Shown here: positions 52,861 to 62,575 of the stretch, piece after piece
Numbering within the stretch: the first letter of the stretch is position 1
Layout of the letters: each line of letters opens with the position of its first letter
Origin: Flavobacterium branchiicola
GTDB lineage: Bacteria; Bacteroidota; Bacteroidia; Flavobacteriales; Flavobacteriaceae
Reading direction: 5' to 3'
Assembly (NCBI RefSeq): GCF_018383905.1
Contig: NZ_JAGYWA010000003.1
Coordinates: forward strand, 336,931-400,930
Length of the DNA: 64,000 bases
Notes under the pieces: generated by a model
What the model saw: only the letters and a program-made list of their open reading frames with translations
Database searches by the model: none
What the model was told of the DNA's origin: nothing
Translations under genes and position numbers: made by a program

Positions 52861-54996
52861 TTATTTCCAAATAATTGACTGCGCCGGTTCTAAAGGATTT
52901 TGTCCAACCAGAATTTTACTTCCCGCAGGAATTGGCAGGTTTATCGGTTCATTGGTGTAGTTTACGCCCACATAAAAACCGTCTCTCCACTCTACATAAA
53001 CTCCTTTTGGTAAATCTTCGATGGCAATTTTTGCTTTCTCGTAAACAGATCGTACAATTTGTCTTTCCAGATTTCCATCTTTACTTTCTGCGCCAATATA
53101 CGTAACTGTTCCTTTTCCTAATTTTCTCGTAATTGCTGCTGCTTTTCCTTTATAAAACTGATCTGCATAAGTCGCTAAAACTTCTGTTCCCGCTTTCGGA
53201 TTCAAAACATCTGCCCACGCATTCCATTTATAAGAATTACTTCCTGCATTTACAGTTCCGTTTACATCTTCAACCAACATATCAAAAAAGTCTACATCGG
53301 CTCCAATTAACGGTACGATTGGCGCACTCCAGTTGGCTTCAAAAAAATGTCCGTTTTTATCCTTTTGACCTGTACGGCAGGAAAGGATTAAATTTCCGCC
53401 ATTTTCAACATATTTTGTCCATTTGTCTACCAGTTTTTGATCGATTAACTGATAAGCCGGAGCAACAATAACCGGATAAGCAGAAAAATCACTGTCTTCT
53501 GTAATAAAATCCATTGGTGCTCCAGTCGATTTTACAGCCGAAGTATACGTATTTCTATGTCTCCAGGTATTCCAGAATTCAGTTTGTTTTTGATTTTCTA
53601 AATCCCATAAATTTTCATGACTCCATAAAAATCCTGTTTTTCTTTTTGCCAGTTCCTGCGGAATTACTGCTTTTGGATTGTATTCTTTACGAAGCAATTT
53701 CATATCCTCGATAGATTGCACAAACTCTTTTCCTCCTGGACTTAAAGTTACACCATCGGTTCCAACAATTCCATCGTGATACATTTCGCTGCTTCCAAGC
53801 GGGTGCCTGTAACGGTAGGTACAAGTGAAAGAACAGCCTCCGCCAAAAGCTTGGGAAATCCACATGTGAACAGTTCCCGGAAGTAATTGCGGATTTATAC
53901 TTGCCCAATTTACTTGTCCCGGCTGCATTTCCATCACTCCGGTAACACCATTTATGGATCTGTAATAGTCATTGGCTTCTGAAATTTTATTTGGATGCCC
54001 CATTCTGAAATTCTGACCTCCTAACTGATTTCTTCCGCTTACGGGATACATCGTATAAGTTGCAAAATCCATTTTGTCGGTTCTTCTTGGGTCTGCTCCA
54101 TAAACCACGTTGGTGTAATTGGTTGTAACCCATTGTTTTGGATCGATGTATTTACGAAGTGTCTCCGCTTGTAAATTCAGATATTCTGCTTGTGAATCTG
54201 CTGTAAATCTTTTAAAATCTAATATCGCGTGCGGACTTAATTTGTCTTCAAAATATATCTCAGCATTCGGAATTGCAATTTGCTCAAAGTTATTGTAGCA
54301 AATGCTCCAGAAACTACCCAGCCATTCTGCATTTAATTTTTCGATGGTTCCGTATTTGGTTTTTAACCATTTCTGAAATCCTTTTTGTGCCGATGGACTA
54401 AAATCATCCGGTGCACCAGGTTCGTTATCGACCTGCCAGCCCATGATATTTTTATTCTTTCCGTACCTTTTTCCAAGTTCGGTAACGATCTTTTCTACAA
54501 ATTCTCTGTATTTTTCATTCGAAACGGACTGATTGGCTCTGTTACCGTGTTCTCTGCGGCGACCGCTTGCATCCATCAGATAAATCTCAGGATATTTTTC
54601 GCCCATCCAAGCCGGAGGTGTTGGCGTTGGTGTACAAAGAATTACTTTTAAGCCTTGTTTTTCGGCTATAGCCAATGCATCATCCAGCCATTTAAAATCA
54701 TATTTCCCTTCTTCAGGTTCCATGAAAGTCCAGGCAAATTCTGCGAAATGGGTAAACTCAAATCCTAGTTTTTTAATGTTTTTTAAATCTCGTTCCCATT
54801 GTTCCCTTGGCCATTGTTCCGGATAATAATAAACGCCGATTTGCATTAAATCCGGTTTTGAGAAAAAACGCTGCGGATCTTTATTTTCTGAAACGGTATT
54901 TTTTTTAGTCTGAGCAAAAACTGGTGCCGAATTGCAATTTGCAATCAGCAGTCCTGCCATTACTAATTTTGTGAAAGATATATTGTGGTTGAACAT
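52861..54996 (-). CDS. GH42-family beta-galactosidase, secreted
   Basis: 711 residues. The signal peptide is followed by IGVYYYPEQWPREQWERDL, the family N-terminus. The acid/base Glu lies near residue 192 in MGWQVDNEPG, and the nucleophile near 356 in GVMEMQPGQVNW. Trimerisation and C-terminal domains follow (FDMLVEDVNGTVNAGSN, GVYVEWRDGFYVGVNYT). GH42 acts on terminal beta-galactosides. It is the last gene of a SusC-SusD-GH63-GH42 row on the minus strand, suggesting a galactose-containing glycan. It could also belong to a related GH42 specificity such as arabinopyranosidase. Confidence 0.92.
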   Translation of the reverse strand: MFNHNISFTKLVMAGLLIANCNSAPVFAQTKKNTVSENKDPQRFFSKPDLMQIGVYYYPEQWPREQWERDLKNIKKLGFEFTHFAEFAWTFMEPEEGKYDFKWLDDALAIAEKQGLKVILCTPTPTPPAWMGEKYPEIYLMDASGRRREHGNRANQSVSNEKYREFVEKIVTELGKRYGKNKNIMGWQVDNEPGAPDDFSPSAQKGFQKWLKTKYGTIEKLNAEWLGSFWSICYNNFEQIAIPNAEIYFEDKLSPHAILDFKRFTADSQAEYLNLQAETLRKYIDPKQWVTTNYTNVVYGADPRRTDKMDFATYTMYPVSGRNQLGGQNFRMGHPNKISEANDYYRSINGVTGVMEMQPGQVNWASINPQLLPGTVHMWISQAFGGGCSFTCTYRYRHPLGSSEMYHDGIVGTDGVTLSPGGKEFVQSIEDMKLLRKEYNPKAVIPQELAKRKTGFLWSHENLWDLENQKQTEFWNTWRHRNTYTSAVKSTGAPMDFITEDSDFSAYPVIVAPAYQLIDQKLVDKWTKYVENGGNLILSCRTGQKDKNGHFFEANWSAPIVPLIGADVDFFDMLVEDVNGTVNAGSNSYKWNAWADVLNPKAGTEVLATYADQFYKGKAAAITRKLGKGTVTYIGAESKDGNLERQIVRSVYEKAKIAIEDLPKGVYVEWRDGFYVGVNYTNEPINLPIPAGSKILVGQNPLEPAQSIIWK

Positions 54997-55072
54997 ACTT
55001 TTGTAGTTGTTGTGTTAATCAATTTAAATAGTTGGTGTTAACTCTTTCTGCATCTAATTTATAAAACTAAAT

Positions 55073-55220
55073 TTAAACACATAGAATCATAGATTTGCTT
55101 TATTCTTTAAAAAAAGTGATTTGAAAGAAACTAGTTTCTAACACATAGCTATGTTAATTAATGCAAAGTGAAACGCCTTATTTATGTGCAAAATAAATCT
55201 CTGTTTCTATGTGTTAAAAA
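55073..55220. repeat. Core-only copy of the AACACATAG repeat family, reversed
   Basis: The right end TTTCTATGTGTTAAAAAT and left end TTTAAACACATAGAATCAT form an inverted pair. Read on the minus strand it matches the 47031-47176 core (GCTATGTGTTAGAAACTAG and AAGTGAAACGCC-type pieces). The outer AACCCGTTGGG ends found on the other copies are missing. It lies between the GH42 and GH63-like genes. Confidence 0.75.
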
Positions 55221-55245
55221 TATTCTCTCGCAGATTTAGCTGATT

Positions 55246-57255
55246 TTACTTTTTATCTTCCAAAAGCAACATTAAATAATGCGAAGCAGACCAGCTAAAA
55301 TTAAAAGCTTCTAATCCTTTTCCAGTAATGGGCTGATAGTTTTCTCTAATGGATGTACCTTTATCCAGAACCCCTTCGGCATTGTAAATTAATTTGTGGG
55401 CCAGTTCGTTTGCTTCTTTTGTGTAACCGTATTTTTCTAATCCGTTTATTCCGAAATAACTTTGATCTAACCAAACCGGCCCTCTCCAATAACCATTATC
55501 CGGTTTAAATTTAGGATGATTTGCCGCTAGTGTTGGCAACGGAACAAAAGTGTTTAAACTTGCCGTATCCAGCATATTTACTTTTGCTGCTTTAGCTTGT
55601 TCAGGAGTGGCTACTTCTGCCCAAATTGGCAAATATCCTTCGCATCCCATTGCTTTTATCTGTGTTTTTCCGTCAATTGTGGTGTCGTAAAACCAACCTG
55701 TTGCAGCATCCCAAAACTGATTCTGGATTTTAACTTTCAAGGCCTCACTTTCTTCTTTCCATTTTTTAGCTTCTTCTGTCAGTTTTAAAACTGCTGCCAT
55801 TTTACTTAAATAGTTTTTCTCGGCAAATAAAAACGAATTTAAATCAACGCTTTCCTGATCTAATGAATAGGCTTTTTCTCCGTTTTTCAGGATTTTACTG
55901 TCATCAAAACGAACAGCATTATCCATTCCGCTTTCCCATTTTGCAGCAATCACAGTTCCATCTGTTGAGCCAAATTCGCATAAACCATCCTGATCGTGAT
56001 CGCGTTCTTTATACCACCAGTTGTGATATAATTTCAACTTCGGATAAAACTCTTTTATAAAATTAACGTCTTTCGATTTCTCGTAAATTTTCCAGATTGC
56101 CCATGCAGCAAGCGGTGCTTTTGTATTGCGGTAATTATTTTCTTCAAGAAGATTGTTTCTGTAAATACAATCGGGAATAAAACCATTTGGTTCCTGATAA
56201 TCAAATAAAGCACGCATTTGATTTTTGGCTAATTCCTGATCGTAATTGGCAACGGCAACAGCGTGTTTCCAGCTGTCCCAAGCCCAAAAACCATGAAACC
56301 ACTCGTAATTGTAACTTGGAAAAAGGCCTCCGTGTTTTAATCCTTCTGCAGCAATTCTGGTATTGTTTTGTAATGTTAAAACCAGTTTTGCTACCAAATC
56401 AGAATAAACCGCATCTTTGTAAATGCTTTTCTTTTTGGCAATTAATTGTGCTAACAGATTTTCTTTTTCTTTTTGTGTGTTGTTTAACAGTGTATTAAAA
56501 ACTGTTTTTTGTATCGTTTCATTTTCCGTTTTCCATGAATACTGTGAAAAAATGAAGGTTTGAGAAACTATAATTTCTTTGGTTTCATTTGGTTTTAAAA
56601 CCAGTTTTTCTGTTTGCGCTTTATAGCTTTGTTTACTGACTTCAATTTCCGCATTTGATTTTAAAAACTGAATATATCCAGTAGCTGTACTTTTTGAAGA
56701 GGTAATTTTTAAAGTATTATTCTCTTTTGATAATTGTAAATCATCTAAAAAAAGTGTGGCATTATAAGACGGAAAAAGGGTGATAGCCTTTGCTGTTTTA
56801 TTGGTAATGCTTGTTTTTTGTAAAGCTGTATGACCGGATAAAAACACCAATTGTTGTTTTACTTCTACTTTTTCATTCTTAAACTGTTGTTCCAAATGGC
56901 TGTTGTAGCTGTTTTGGGTAACTAATGAAGTTTTCCAGTTGATGGCTTCCTGCTTGTTTTCGTCTTTTAGTTCAAGCGAAACAAACGAAGAACTTAACCA
57001 GACTCCGTTTTGTTCTGTCATTAAAAAAGGTCCAGAAAATCCTGCCTGAATTTCTGTAGTTTCTAAAAATCCAAAGGCAAACCATGCGCCTTTATCTGAG
57101 AATGCCAACGGTTTTCTGTCGGTTGCATTGGTTGGATTTCCTTTGTAATTGATACTGTTTTTGGCAGATTCTAAATTAGGATAGCTTTTTTGTGACCAAC
57201 CTGATTGTATTATAAAAAGGGATGCAAGAATAAAAAGTATTTTCTTTTTGCTCAT
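55246..57255 (-). CDS. GH63-like (MGH1-type) alpha-glycosidase, secreted
   Basis: About 669 residues from MSKKKIL. This start opens directly on the signal peptide (ending SGWSQ); a longer reading from 57291 adds 12 residues upstream. The (alpha/alpha)6 catalytic part has the features of GH63: WFHGFWAWDSWKHAVAVA, GFIPDCIYRNN, DHDQDGLCEFGSTDG, KWESGMDNAVRFDD and GYWRGPVWLDQSYFGINGL. Asp and Glu candidates are in DSWKH (general acid) and in the ENYQP/WSA end. GH63 enzymes include mannosyl-oligosaccharide glucosidase and mannosylglycerate hydrolase; the substrate here is not clear. It lies in a row with GH42 and SusC/D. Confidence 0.87.
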   Translation of the reverse strand: MSKKKILFILASLFIIQSGWSQKSYPNLESAKNSINYKGNPTNATDRKPLAFSDKGAWFAFGFLETTEIQAGFSGPFLMTEQNGVWLSSSFVSLELKDENKQEAINWKTSLVTQNSYNSHLEQQFKNEKVEVKQQLVFLSGHTALQKTSITNKTAKAITLFPSYNATLFLDDLQLSKENNTLKITSSKSTATGYIQFLKSNAEIEVSKQSYKAQTEKLVLKPNETKEIIVSQTFIFSQYSWKTENETIQKTVFNTLLNNTQKEKENLLAQLIAKKKSIYKDAVYSDLVAKLVLTLQNNTRIAAEGLKHGGLFPSYNYEWFHGFWAWDSWKHAVAVANYDQELAKNQMRALFDYQEPNGFIPDCIYRNNLLEENNYRNTKAPLAAWAIWKIYEKSKDVNFIKEFYPKLKLYHNWWYKERDHDQDGLCEFGSTDGTVIAAKWESGMDNAVRFDDSKILKNGEKAYSLDQESVDLNSFLFAEKNYLSKMAAVLKLTEEAKKWKEESEALKVKIQNQFWDAATGWFYDTTIDGKTQIKAMGCEGYLPIWAEVATPEQAKAAKVNMLDTASLNTFVPLPTLAANHPKFKPDNGYWRGPVWLDQSYFGINGLEKYGYTKEANELAHKLIYNAEGVLDKGTSIRENYQPITGKGLEAFNFSWSASHYLMLLLEDKK

Positions 57256-57306
57256 GTTGTATCGTTTTTGTGTTGTGTTGTTGTATAGCAATAATATACT
57301 AAATGT

Positions 57307-57760
57307 TTCTTTGTGTTACCTGTTCTCAGAAAAAAGTTTGCCACGAATTCCACAAATTAGCACAAATTATTTTAAAAATAATCAACTTAATTAATTAGTG
57401 TTGATTCGTGAAATTGCTTCGCCTGTACGCTATCACTCAGGTCGTGGCAAAAAAACTTTAATTGAATTCTTTGTGTTAACTGTATTCAGAAAAAAGTTCG
57501 CTACGAATTCCACAAATTAGCTTAAATTATTTTAAAATAATCAGCTTAATTACTTAGTATCGATTCTTGAAATTGCTTCGTCAGTTCGCTATCGCTTGAA
57601 TCGTGGCAAAAAAAAACTTTAATTGAATTCTTTGTGTTAACTGTATTCAGAAAAAAGTTTGCCACGAATTCCACAAATTAGCACGAATTATTTTAAAAAT
57701 AATCAGCTTAATTAGTGTTGATTCGTGAAATTCGTGGCGAAAAAACTTTTAATTCTTTGT
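57307..57760. repeat. Three tandem ~160-base intergenic repeat units
   Basis: The unit starts TTGTGTTA at 57311, 57471 and 57632, giving periods of 160 and 161 bases, with a third unit shortened to about 125. Each contains AAAGTTTGCCACGAATTCCA and, reversed, ATTCGTGAAATTCGTGGC, so each is also a palindrome. The first two hold an extra GCTTCGCCTGTACGCTATCA or GCTTCGTCAGTTCGCTATCG piece that the third lacks. There is no frame. It fills the 516-base gap between the GH63-like and SusD genes. Confidence 0.9.
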
Positions 57761-57771
57761 GTCACAGAGGA

Positions 57772-59271
57772 CTAATTCGTTTGCAGTTCTGTTAATGGAA
57801 TTGGGTAAAAATTGTTTTTTGCTGCATCAAAACCAGTACGTCCAACGGCATCAAGTGCATCTTTTGTTTTTCCCCAACGACGTAAATCGTAAAAACGGTA
57901 ATTTTCAAGAGGGAATTCTAAAATTCTTTCGTGCTCGATTTGTGCTTTTACCTCTGCTCCTGTTGTTCCGGTCATTGCAGGCATATCTGCTCTTTCACGA
58001 ACTTTGTTGATATACGGAATTGCTTCTGCCGGACGCCCTAGTTCGTTTAATACTTCGGCCTGCATCAACAATACGTTTGAATAACGCATTAAAGGAACGT
58101 TGATCGCTGTAAATTCCTGATTCATTTTTTCCTGTGTATTTGGAATAAATTTACGGTATACCGGTTTGTCTGTATCTCCAAACTTTTCATCGTAAGTTGT
58201 TCCTAATACCAAAGGATTATCAGGATCGTTAAAATACGGATCTTTGAAGAAAAGTGTACTGTAAATACGGGAATCGTAGTTTCCTGTAGTGGCAATTTTT
58301 CCTTCTTTTTTGAATTCGTTTACCAACATTGCACTCGGAATAATCTCATCCCATCCGCCAAGTTCAGCAGCAGCCATCCAATAGTGAAGTGCATTACGGT
58401 AGAAAGCACCGTTTGCTGTAGTTTCAGAAAATTGAAGTTCAAAGATTGATTCTTTGGTATTTTTAGTTGTTCCGTCAAACATAGAAACGTAATTTTTCAC
58501 CAACTCATATCCTTGTACTTTGCCAAATGCGGTAAGTGCTTCATTCAGGAAAGTTTGTTTTTGAGCGGTTTCTTCATACGATCTGGTCAAATAAGCAAAT
58601 CCTAAATAACTGTTGGCCGCACCGCTTGTTGCGCGTCCTGTTTTATCTGAAGATTGTTTTGCAGGCAATACCGCCGCTACAGCTTTTAATTCGCTTGTAA
58701 TAAAATCCCATGCTTCTGCACGTGTTGATAGTGGAATGCTTAAATCACTTTCTTTTGTAATGTATTTATTTCTGATATAAATCTGATCCCAGTTTAAAAT
58801 CAGTTTCATATGATAATAAGCACGTAAAAATCGGGCTTCGGCTTCGATTTGTTTACGGTCTTCGTCGCTTATTTTTGTTGTTGGAACTTGAGGTAATTTA
58901 TCAATAACCTGATTGGCATTACTAATTCCTCTGTAATTAATTTTCCAATAACTGGTAAACTGACTGTTTCCGTTTGTATACGTAAAAGTCGAAAGTTCTA
59001 CCCAGTTTTGGTAGTTTAATGCATCACTTCCTAATTCGTTAATGTCTTCGCGATAGGCTTCAACCGGCCATTTTATTTCGGCGAAAGACCATCTGTCTGT
59101 AGCGCATTCTAATTGGGAATAGGTCGCAGCCAAAGCAGATTCAGCGTCAGCTTTATTTCTCCAGAAATTATCTGACGTAAGCTGATCTGGGGATTGTTGA
59201 TCCAGATAGTCATCACAACTTGCTAAAGTGAATAAACCTATGGTGGATAATAGTAAAAATATCTTTTTCAT
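57772..59271 (-). CDS. SusD/RagB-like glycan-binding lipoprotein
   Basis: 499 residues, with a lipobox in LFTLASCDDYL (Cys near 19). SusD features are AEARFLRAYYHMKLILNW, EIIPSAMLVNEFKKEG, MQAEVLNELGRPAEAIPYINKVRERA and IEHERILEFPLENYRFYDLRRW. It is 22 bases downstream of SusC on the same strand. It binds glycan at the cell surface for the GH42/GH63-like locus. It is normal in length and lacks the insertion seen in the SusD at 611. Confidence 0.95.
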   Translation of the reverse strand: MKKIFLLLSTIGLFTLASCDDYLDQQSPDQLTSDNFWRNKADAESALAATYSQLECATDRWSFAEIKWPVEAYREDINELGSDALNYQNWVELSTFTYTNGNSQFTSYWKINYRGISNANQVIDKLPQVPTTKISDEDRKQIEAEARFLRAYYHMKLILNWDQIYIRNKYITKESDLSIPLSTRAEAWDFITSELKAVAAVLPAKQSSDKTGRATSGAANSYLGFAYLTRSYEETAQKQTFLNEALTAFGKVQGYELVKNYVSMFDGTTKNTKESIFELQFSETTANGAFYRNALHYWMAAAELGGWDEIIPSAMLVNEFKKEGKIATTGNYDSRIYSTLFFKDPYFNDPDNPLVLGTTYDEKFGDTDKPVYRKFIPNTQEKMNQEFTAINVPLMRYSNVLLMQAEVLNELGRPAEAIPYINKVRERADMPAMTGTTGAEVKAQIEHERILEFPLENYRFYDLRRWGKTKDALDAVGRTGFDAAKNNFYPIPLTELQTN

Positions 59272-59293
59272 GATAATGTCTTATTTAATAGAA

Positions 59294-62200
59294 TTAAAAT
59301 ATATACTGAACACCAGATACAAATGATCTTGTAAATGGATAAACAAAACGGTCTACACCTGTATCAATTACTGAGTTACGTGAGAATTCAGGGTCAATAC
59401 CTGAATAATTGGTGATGGTAAACAAGTTTTCGGCACTTATATAAAATCTAAGTTTGTCGATTTTTGCTTTCCCTAACATTTTGCTCGGAATAGTATATCC
59501 CAATTGCAATTGGCGCATTCTGATAAAATCTCCACTTTCAAGAAAACGATCTGATTCACGGCTGTTTCCGTTAGGATCCTGCAATACGGCGCGTGGCATA
59601 TTACTATGATTCTCTGGTGTCCATGAGTTTAATGTTGAAGACAGCATGTTGGTTCCTGAATTCATAGATTCGTAGAAATAACGGTTTCCGTTGTATAATT
59701 TATTACCCCATCCGCTTCCTATCAAAGCAGAAAAATCAAATCCTTTGTAGCTTGCGCCTAAACTTAAGTTTACTTCCAGTTTTGGTAATCCTGTTCCCGA
59801 ATACGCTTTATCACTTTCGTCAATAACACCGTCTCCGTTTAAATCTTTAAAACGAATATCTCCCGGCTGAGCGTTTGGTTGTAATAAAACACCATTTTTA
59901 TTATGAGCGGCTACTTCTTCTGCAGATTGGAAAATACCATCTGTTTTGTATAAATAAAATCCACTAATTGGGCTTCCTACACGTGCTTGGGTTGGGAAAT
60001 GTTCGTCTCCGTATTTTAATCCTTCCCCATAAATTGTTTGTCCTTCATTTGCCAGTTCTACTACTTTATTTTTAAGTGTAGTCAGGTTTAATCCTGCATT
60101 GTATTTAAAATCTTTAACCTGATCGCGGTAGTTTACTTCAAACTCAAAACCGCTGTTGCTGATTTTACCTACGTTAAGAATCGGATCGTCGATTCCCGCA
60201 GATGGAGCCAGTTTTTTTGTAATCAGTAAATTATCCGTTACATTGTGGTAGTAGTTCATAGAACCGCTGATTTTTCCTTTTAACAAAGTATAATCAATAC
60301 CAATATTTTTAGAATCTGTAGTTTCCCATTGCAGATTTCTGTTTTCTAATGCTGTTGCAATACTTCCCGGCCATGGGTTCCCCCCTACACCTTGCACATA
60401 ACCACTTTTTAAATCATTTCCAACTCTGATTAATGTATTTGCAGAGTAATATCCTAAAGCAGCTTCGTTACCCAATTGTCCCCAGCTTGCACGTAATTTT
60501 AAAGTAGAAAGAATCATATCTTTTGGAAAAAAATCTTCCTGTTCGATTTTCCATCCTAAAGCAACAGACGGGAATGTTCCCCAACGGCTGTCTTCTCCAA
60601 ATTTAGAAGAACCATCTTTTCTAACGGTTACTTGCAATAAATAACGGTCGTTGTAAGAGTAGTTTAACCTGCTGAAAAAAGAGACTCTGTTGTATTGGTA
60701 TTTTGAACCATCTGCGGTATAAGTTCCTCCTCTTCCGGCACCGATGGTTTCAAATCCGGGATCAAGAAATCCTGATGGACGATCAATAGAAACCAGTTGT
60801 CCGTCTTCTACAGAATAATCTGTTGTTTTTCCTTCAACACTAACTTCATTCCAGTTTGATGCCTGACTGTTGAACGTATTCCCCAGCATTAAACCAAAAA
60901 CATGTTTCCCGAAAGTTTTATCAATTGTAATGATATTGTCTAAAATTTGCTCGCTCCAGGTTGTTCTTAATTCCGTTTGCATTGGGTAAAGATGTACCTC
61001 TTTTGGATTTGCAATGTAGTCTGGAAAATGAGCTGTTTGCTGCGTGTTTTTTACACGATAAGAATAAGCCAGTTTGTATTTTAACCACGGAGCAATGTTT
61101 GCTGTTGCTGCAATATTTGCCGTAATGTCCTGTCCTACGTCATTACTCTTTTTAAAGTGTTCTTCGGCAACCGGATTTGTTCCTGCCGGTAAACCATTTT
61201 TATTTGTCAGTCCGTAACCGTATTGTTCATTTTCGTCGTAAACCGGAACTAGCGGAGCCATTGTATATACTTCTTTCAACTGAAAATTTGGTAATGCGTT
61301 CTGAGTTCCTACATAAGCCATTTTTCCGTCAATATCAAAAATTGATTTTTTGAAACTAACTCTTGCGCTTCCTGTTTGCTGACCAAATTCATTATCAATT
61401 ACGATACCTTTTTGTTTTACGTAATTTCCGTATAATGCAAATTTAAAATCGCCTTGTCTTCCCTGAATTCCTAAACCGTAGTTTTGTGTAAATCCGGAAC
61501 GGAAAACTTCGTCCTGCCAATCCGTATTTACATCAGACGGTTCTGTAATATAAGCCGGAAGTGCTTTTGGTGAAGTTGCATATTTATTGTACTCATCGTA
61601 CATTCTTTTGTTTACGGTACGATAACCATCTGCATCTAATAAGTCTAATGTTTTTGATGGATTTGTAATGCTTAAAAAAGAACTAAAATCAACTTTTACA
61701 CCTTCTTTCTGTCCATTTTTAGTCGTTACGATGATTACACCATTCGCAGCAACAGATCCGTAAATTGCAGCTGCAGCACCATCTTTAAGAACCTCCATAG
61801 ATTCTATATTCGTTGGGTTTATGGTATTAATAGATCCCTGAAATCCGTCAATAATATAAAGTGGTTCTGTTGCTCCAAAAGTATTAACTCCACGAATTTT
61901 TACGCTCACCGCAGCTCCTGCAACTCCACCGCTTTTTTGCACGTTAACCCCGGCAACTAAACCCTGAAGTGCTTCTGCCGGACTTGTTGTCGCACGGGTT
62001 TCGAGGCTTTCTTTTTTAACGGTAGAAATAGCTCCGGTAACGTTACTTTTCTTTTGAGATCCATAACCAATAATAACAACTTCATTTAATTTATTGGTTT
62101 CTTCCTGCAGCATCACATTCAATTCTGCACGGTTATTTACTTCTTCGCTTTTTCCTATAAATCCCATATAAGAGAAAACGATTACCGGATTTACTAAAGT

Positions 62201-62416
62201 TGAGGAATATACTAAAGTGTAATTTCCGTCGATATCCGTTGCGGCATTGTACTTAGAATCTTTGATAGAAATACTCACGCCTGGCAACGTATTATTTTTA
62301 TCATCTGTAACTTTCCCTGAAATGGTCTTTTGTGCTTGCGCGAAAGTCAGACTTGGCAGCCACAGACATAACAGTAAAGGAATAAAATTAAGCTTCCTAC
62401 TTAGTTTTTTTTTCAT
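59294..62416 (-). CDS. SusC-like TonB-dependent outer membrane receptor
   Basis: 1040 residues, complete. It has a signal peptide (ending LTFAQ), a carboxypeptidase-D regulatory-like domain (KTISGKVTDDKNNTLPGVSISIKD), a TonB box region and plug (LNEVVIIGYGSQKKSNVTGAIS, ALQGLVAGVNVQKSGG, PLYIIDGF, ILKDGAAAAIYGSVAANGVIIVTTK) and a long barrel ending YTIPSKMLGKAKIDKLRFYISAENLF and GVQYIF. It imports oligosaccharides released at the surface. It starts the second polysaccharide locus. Confidence 0.96.
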   Translation of the reverse strand: MKKKLSRKLNFIPLLLCLWLPSLTFAQAQKTISGKVTDDKNNTLPGVSISIKDSKYNAATDIDGNYTLVYSSTLVNPVIVFSYMGFIGKSEEVNNRAELNVMLQEETNKLNEVVIIGYGSQKKSNVTGAISTVKKESLETRATTSPAEALQGLVAGVNVQKSGGVAGAAVSVKIRGVNTFGATEPLYIIDGFQGSINTINPTNIESMEVLKDGAAAAIYGSVAANGVIIVTTKNGQKEGVKVDFSSFLSITNPSKTLDLLDADGYRTVNKRMYDEYNKYATSPKALPAYITEPSDVNTDWQDEVFRSGFTQNYGLGIQGRQGDFKFALYGNYVKQKGIVIDNEFGQQTGSARVSFKKSIFDIDGKMAYVGTQNALPNFQLKEVYTMAPLVPVYDENEQYGYGLTNKNGLPAGTNPVAEEHFKKSNDVGQDITANIAATANIAPWLKYKLAYSYRVKNTQQTAHFPDYIANPKEVHLYPMQTELRTTWSEQILDNIITIDKTFGKHVFGLMLGNTFNSQASNWNEVSVEGKTTDYSVEDGQLVSIDRPSGFLDPGFETIGAGRGGTYTADGSKYQYNRVSFFSRLNYSYNDRYLLQVTVRKDGSSKFGEDSRWGTFPSVALGWKIEQEDFFPKDMILSTLKLRASWGQLGNEAALGYYSANTLIRVGNDLKSGYVQGVGGNPWPGSIATALENRNLQWETTDSKNIGIDYTLLKGKISGSMNYYHNVTDNLLITKKLAPSAGIDDPILNVGKISNSGFEFEVNYRDQVKDFKYNAGLNLTTLKNKVVELANEGQTIYGEGLKYGDEHFPTQARVGSPISGFYLYKTDGIFQSAEEVAAHNKNGVLLQPNAQPGDIRFKDLNGDGVIDESDKAYSGTGLPKLEVNLSLGASYKGFDFSALIGSGWGNKLYNGNRYFYESMNSGTNMLSSTLNSWTPENHSNMPRAVLQDPNGNSRESDRFLESGDFIRMRQLQLGYTIPSKMLGKAKIDKLRFYISAENLFTITNYSGIDPEFSRNSVIDTGVDRFVYPFTRSFVSGVQYIF

Positions 62417-62480
62417 TTTGGTCCTGGTTTTTGTTAATAATTTTTTTTTAGTTTTTTAGGTATTATAATTTCATGCGGGT

Positions 62481-62525
62481 GCATTTTGCCTGGTAATGTG
62501 TACAATACATTACCGGACAAAATGC
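62481..62525. promoter_or_regulatory. Large inverted repeat between the aldehyde dehydrogenase and SusC genes
   Basis: GCATTTTGCCTGGTAATGT and ACATTACCGGACAAAATGC pair over about 17 of 20 bases with a 7-base loop. No U-run follows on the minus strand. It could be a terminator of the dehydrogenase transcript, an RNA-stabilising stem, or an operator for SusC, which starts 65 bases further. Confidence 0.5.
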
Positions 62526-62575
62526 GGTATTCTCCTTGGGATGACTTTTATACTAAGCTTTAGTTCTGATCCGGC

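Noticed and set aside
57307..57760. CRISPR-like array
   Set aside because: The units are about 160 bases, only three, without unique spacers of fixed length, and are themselves palindromic; no cas genes are near.
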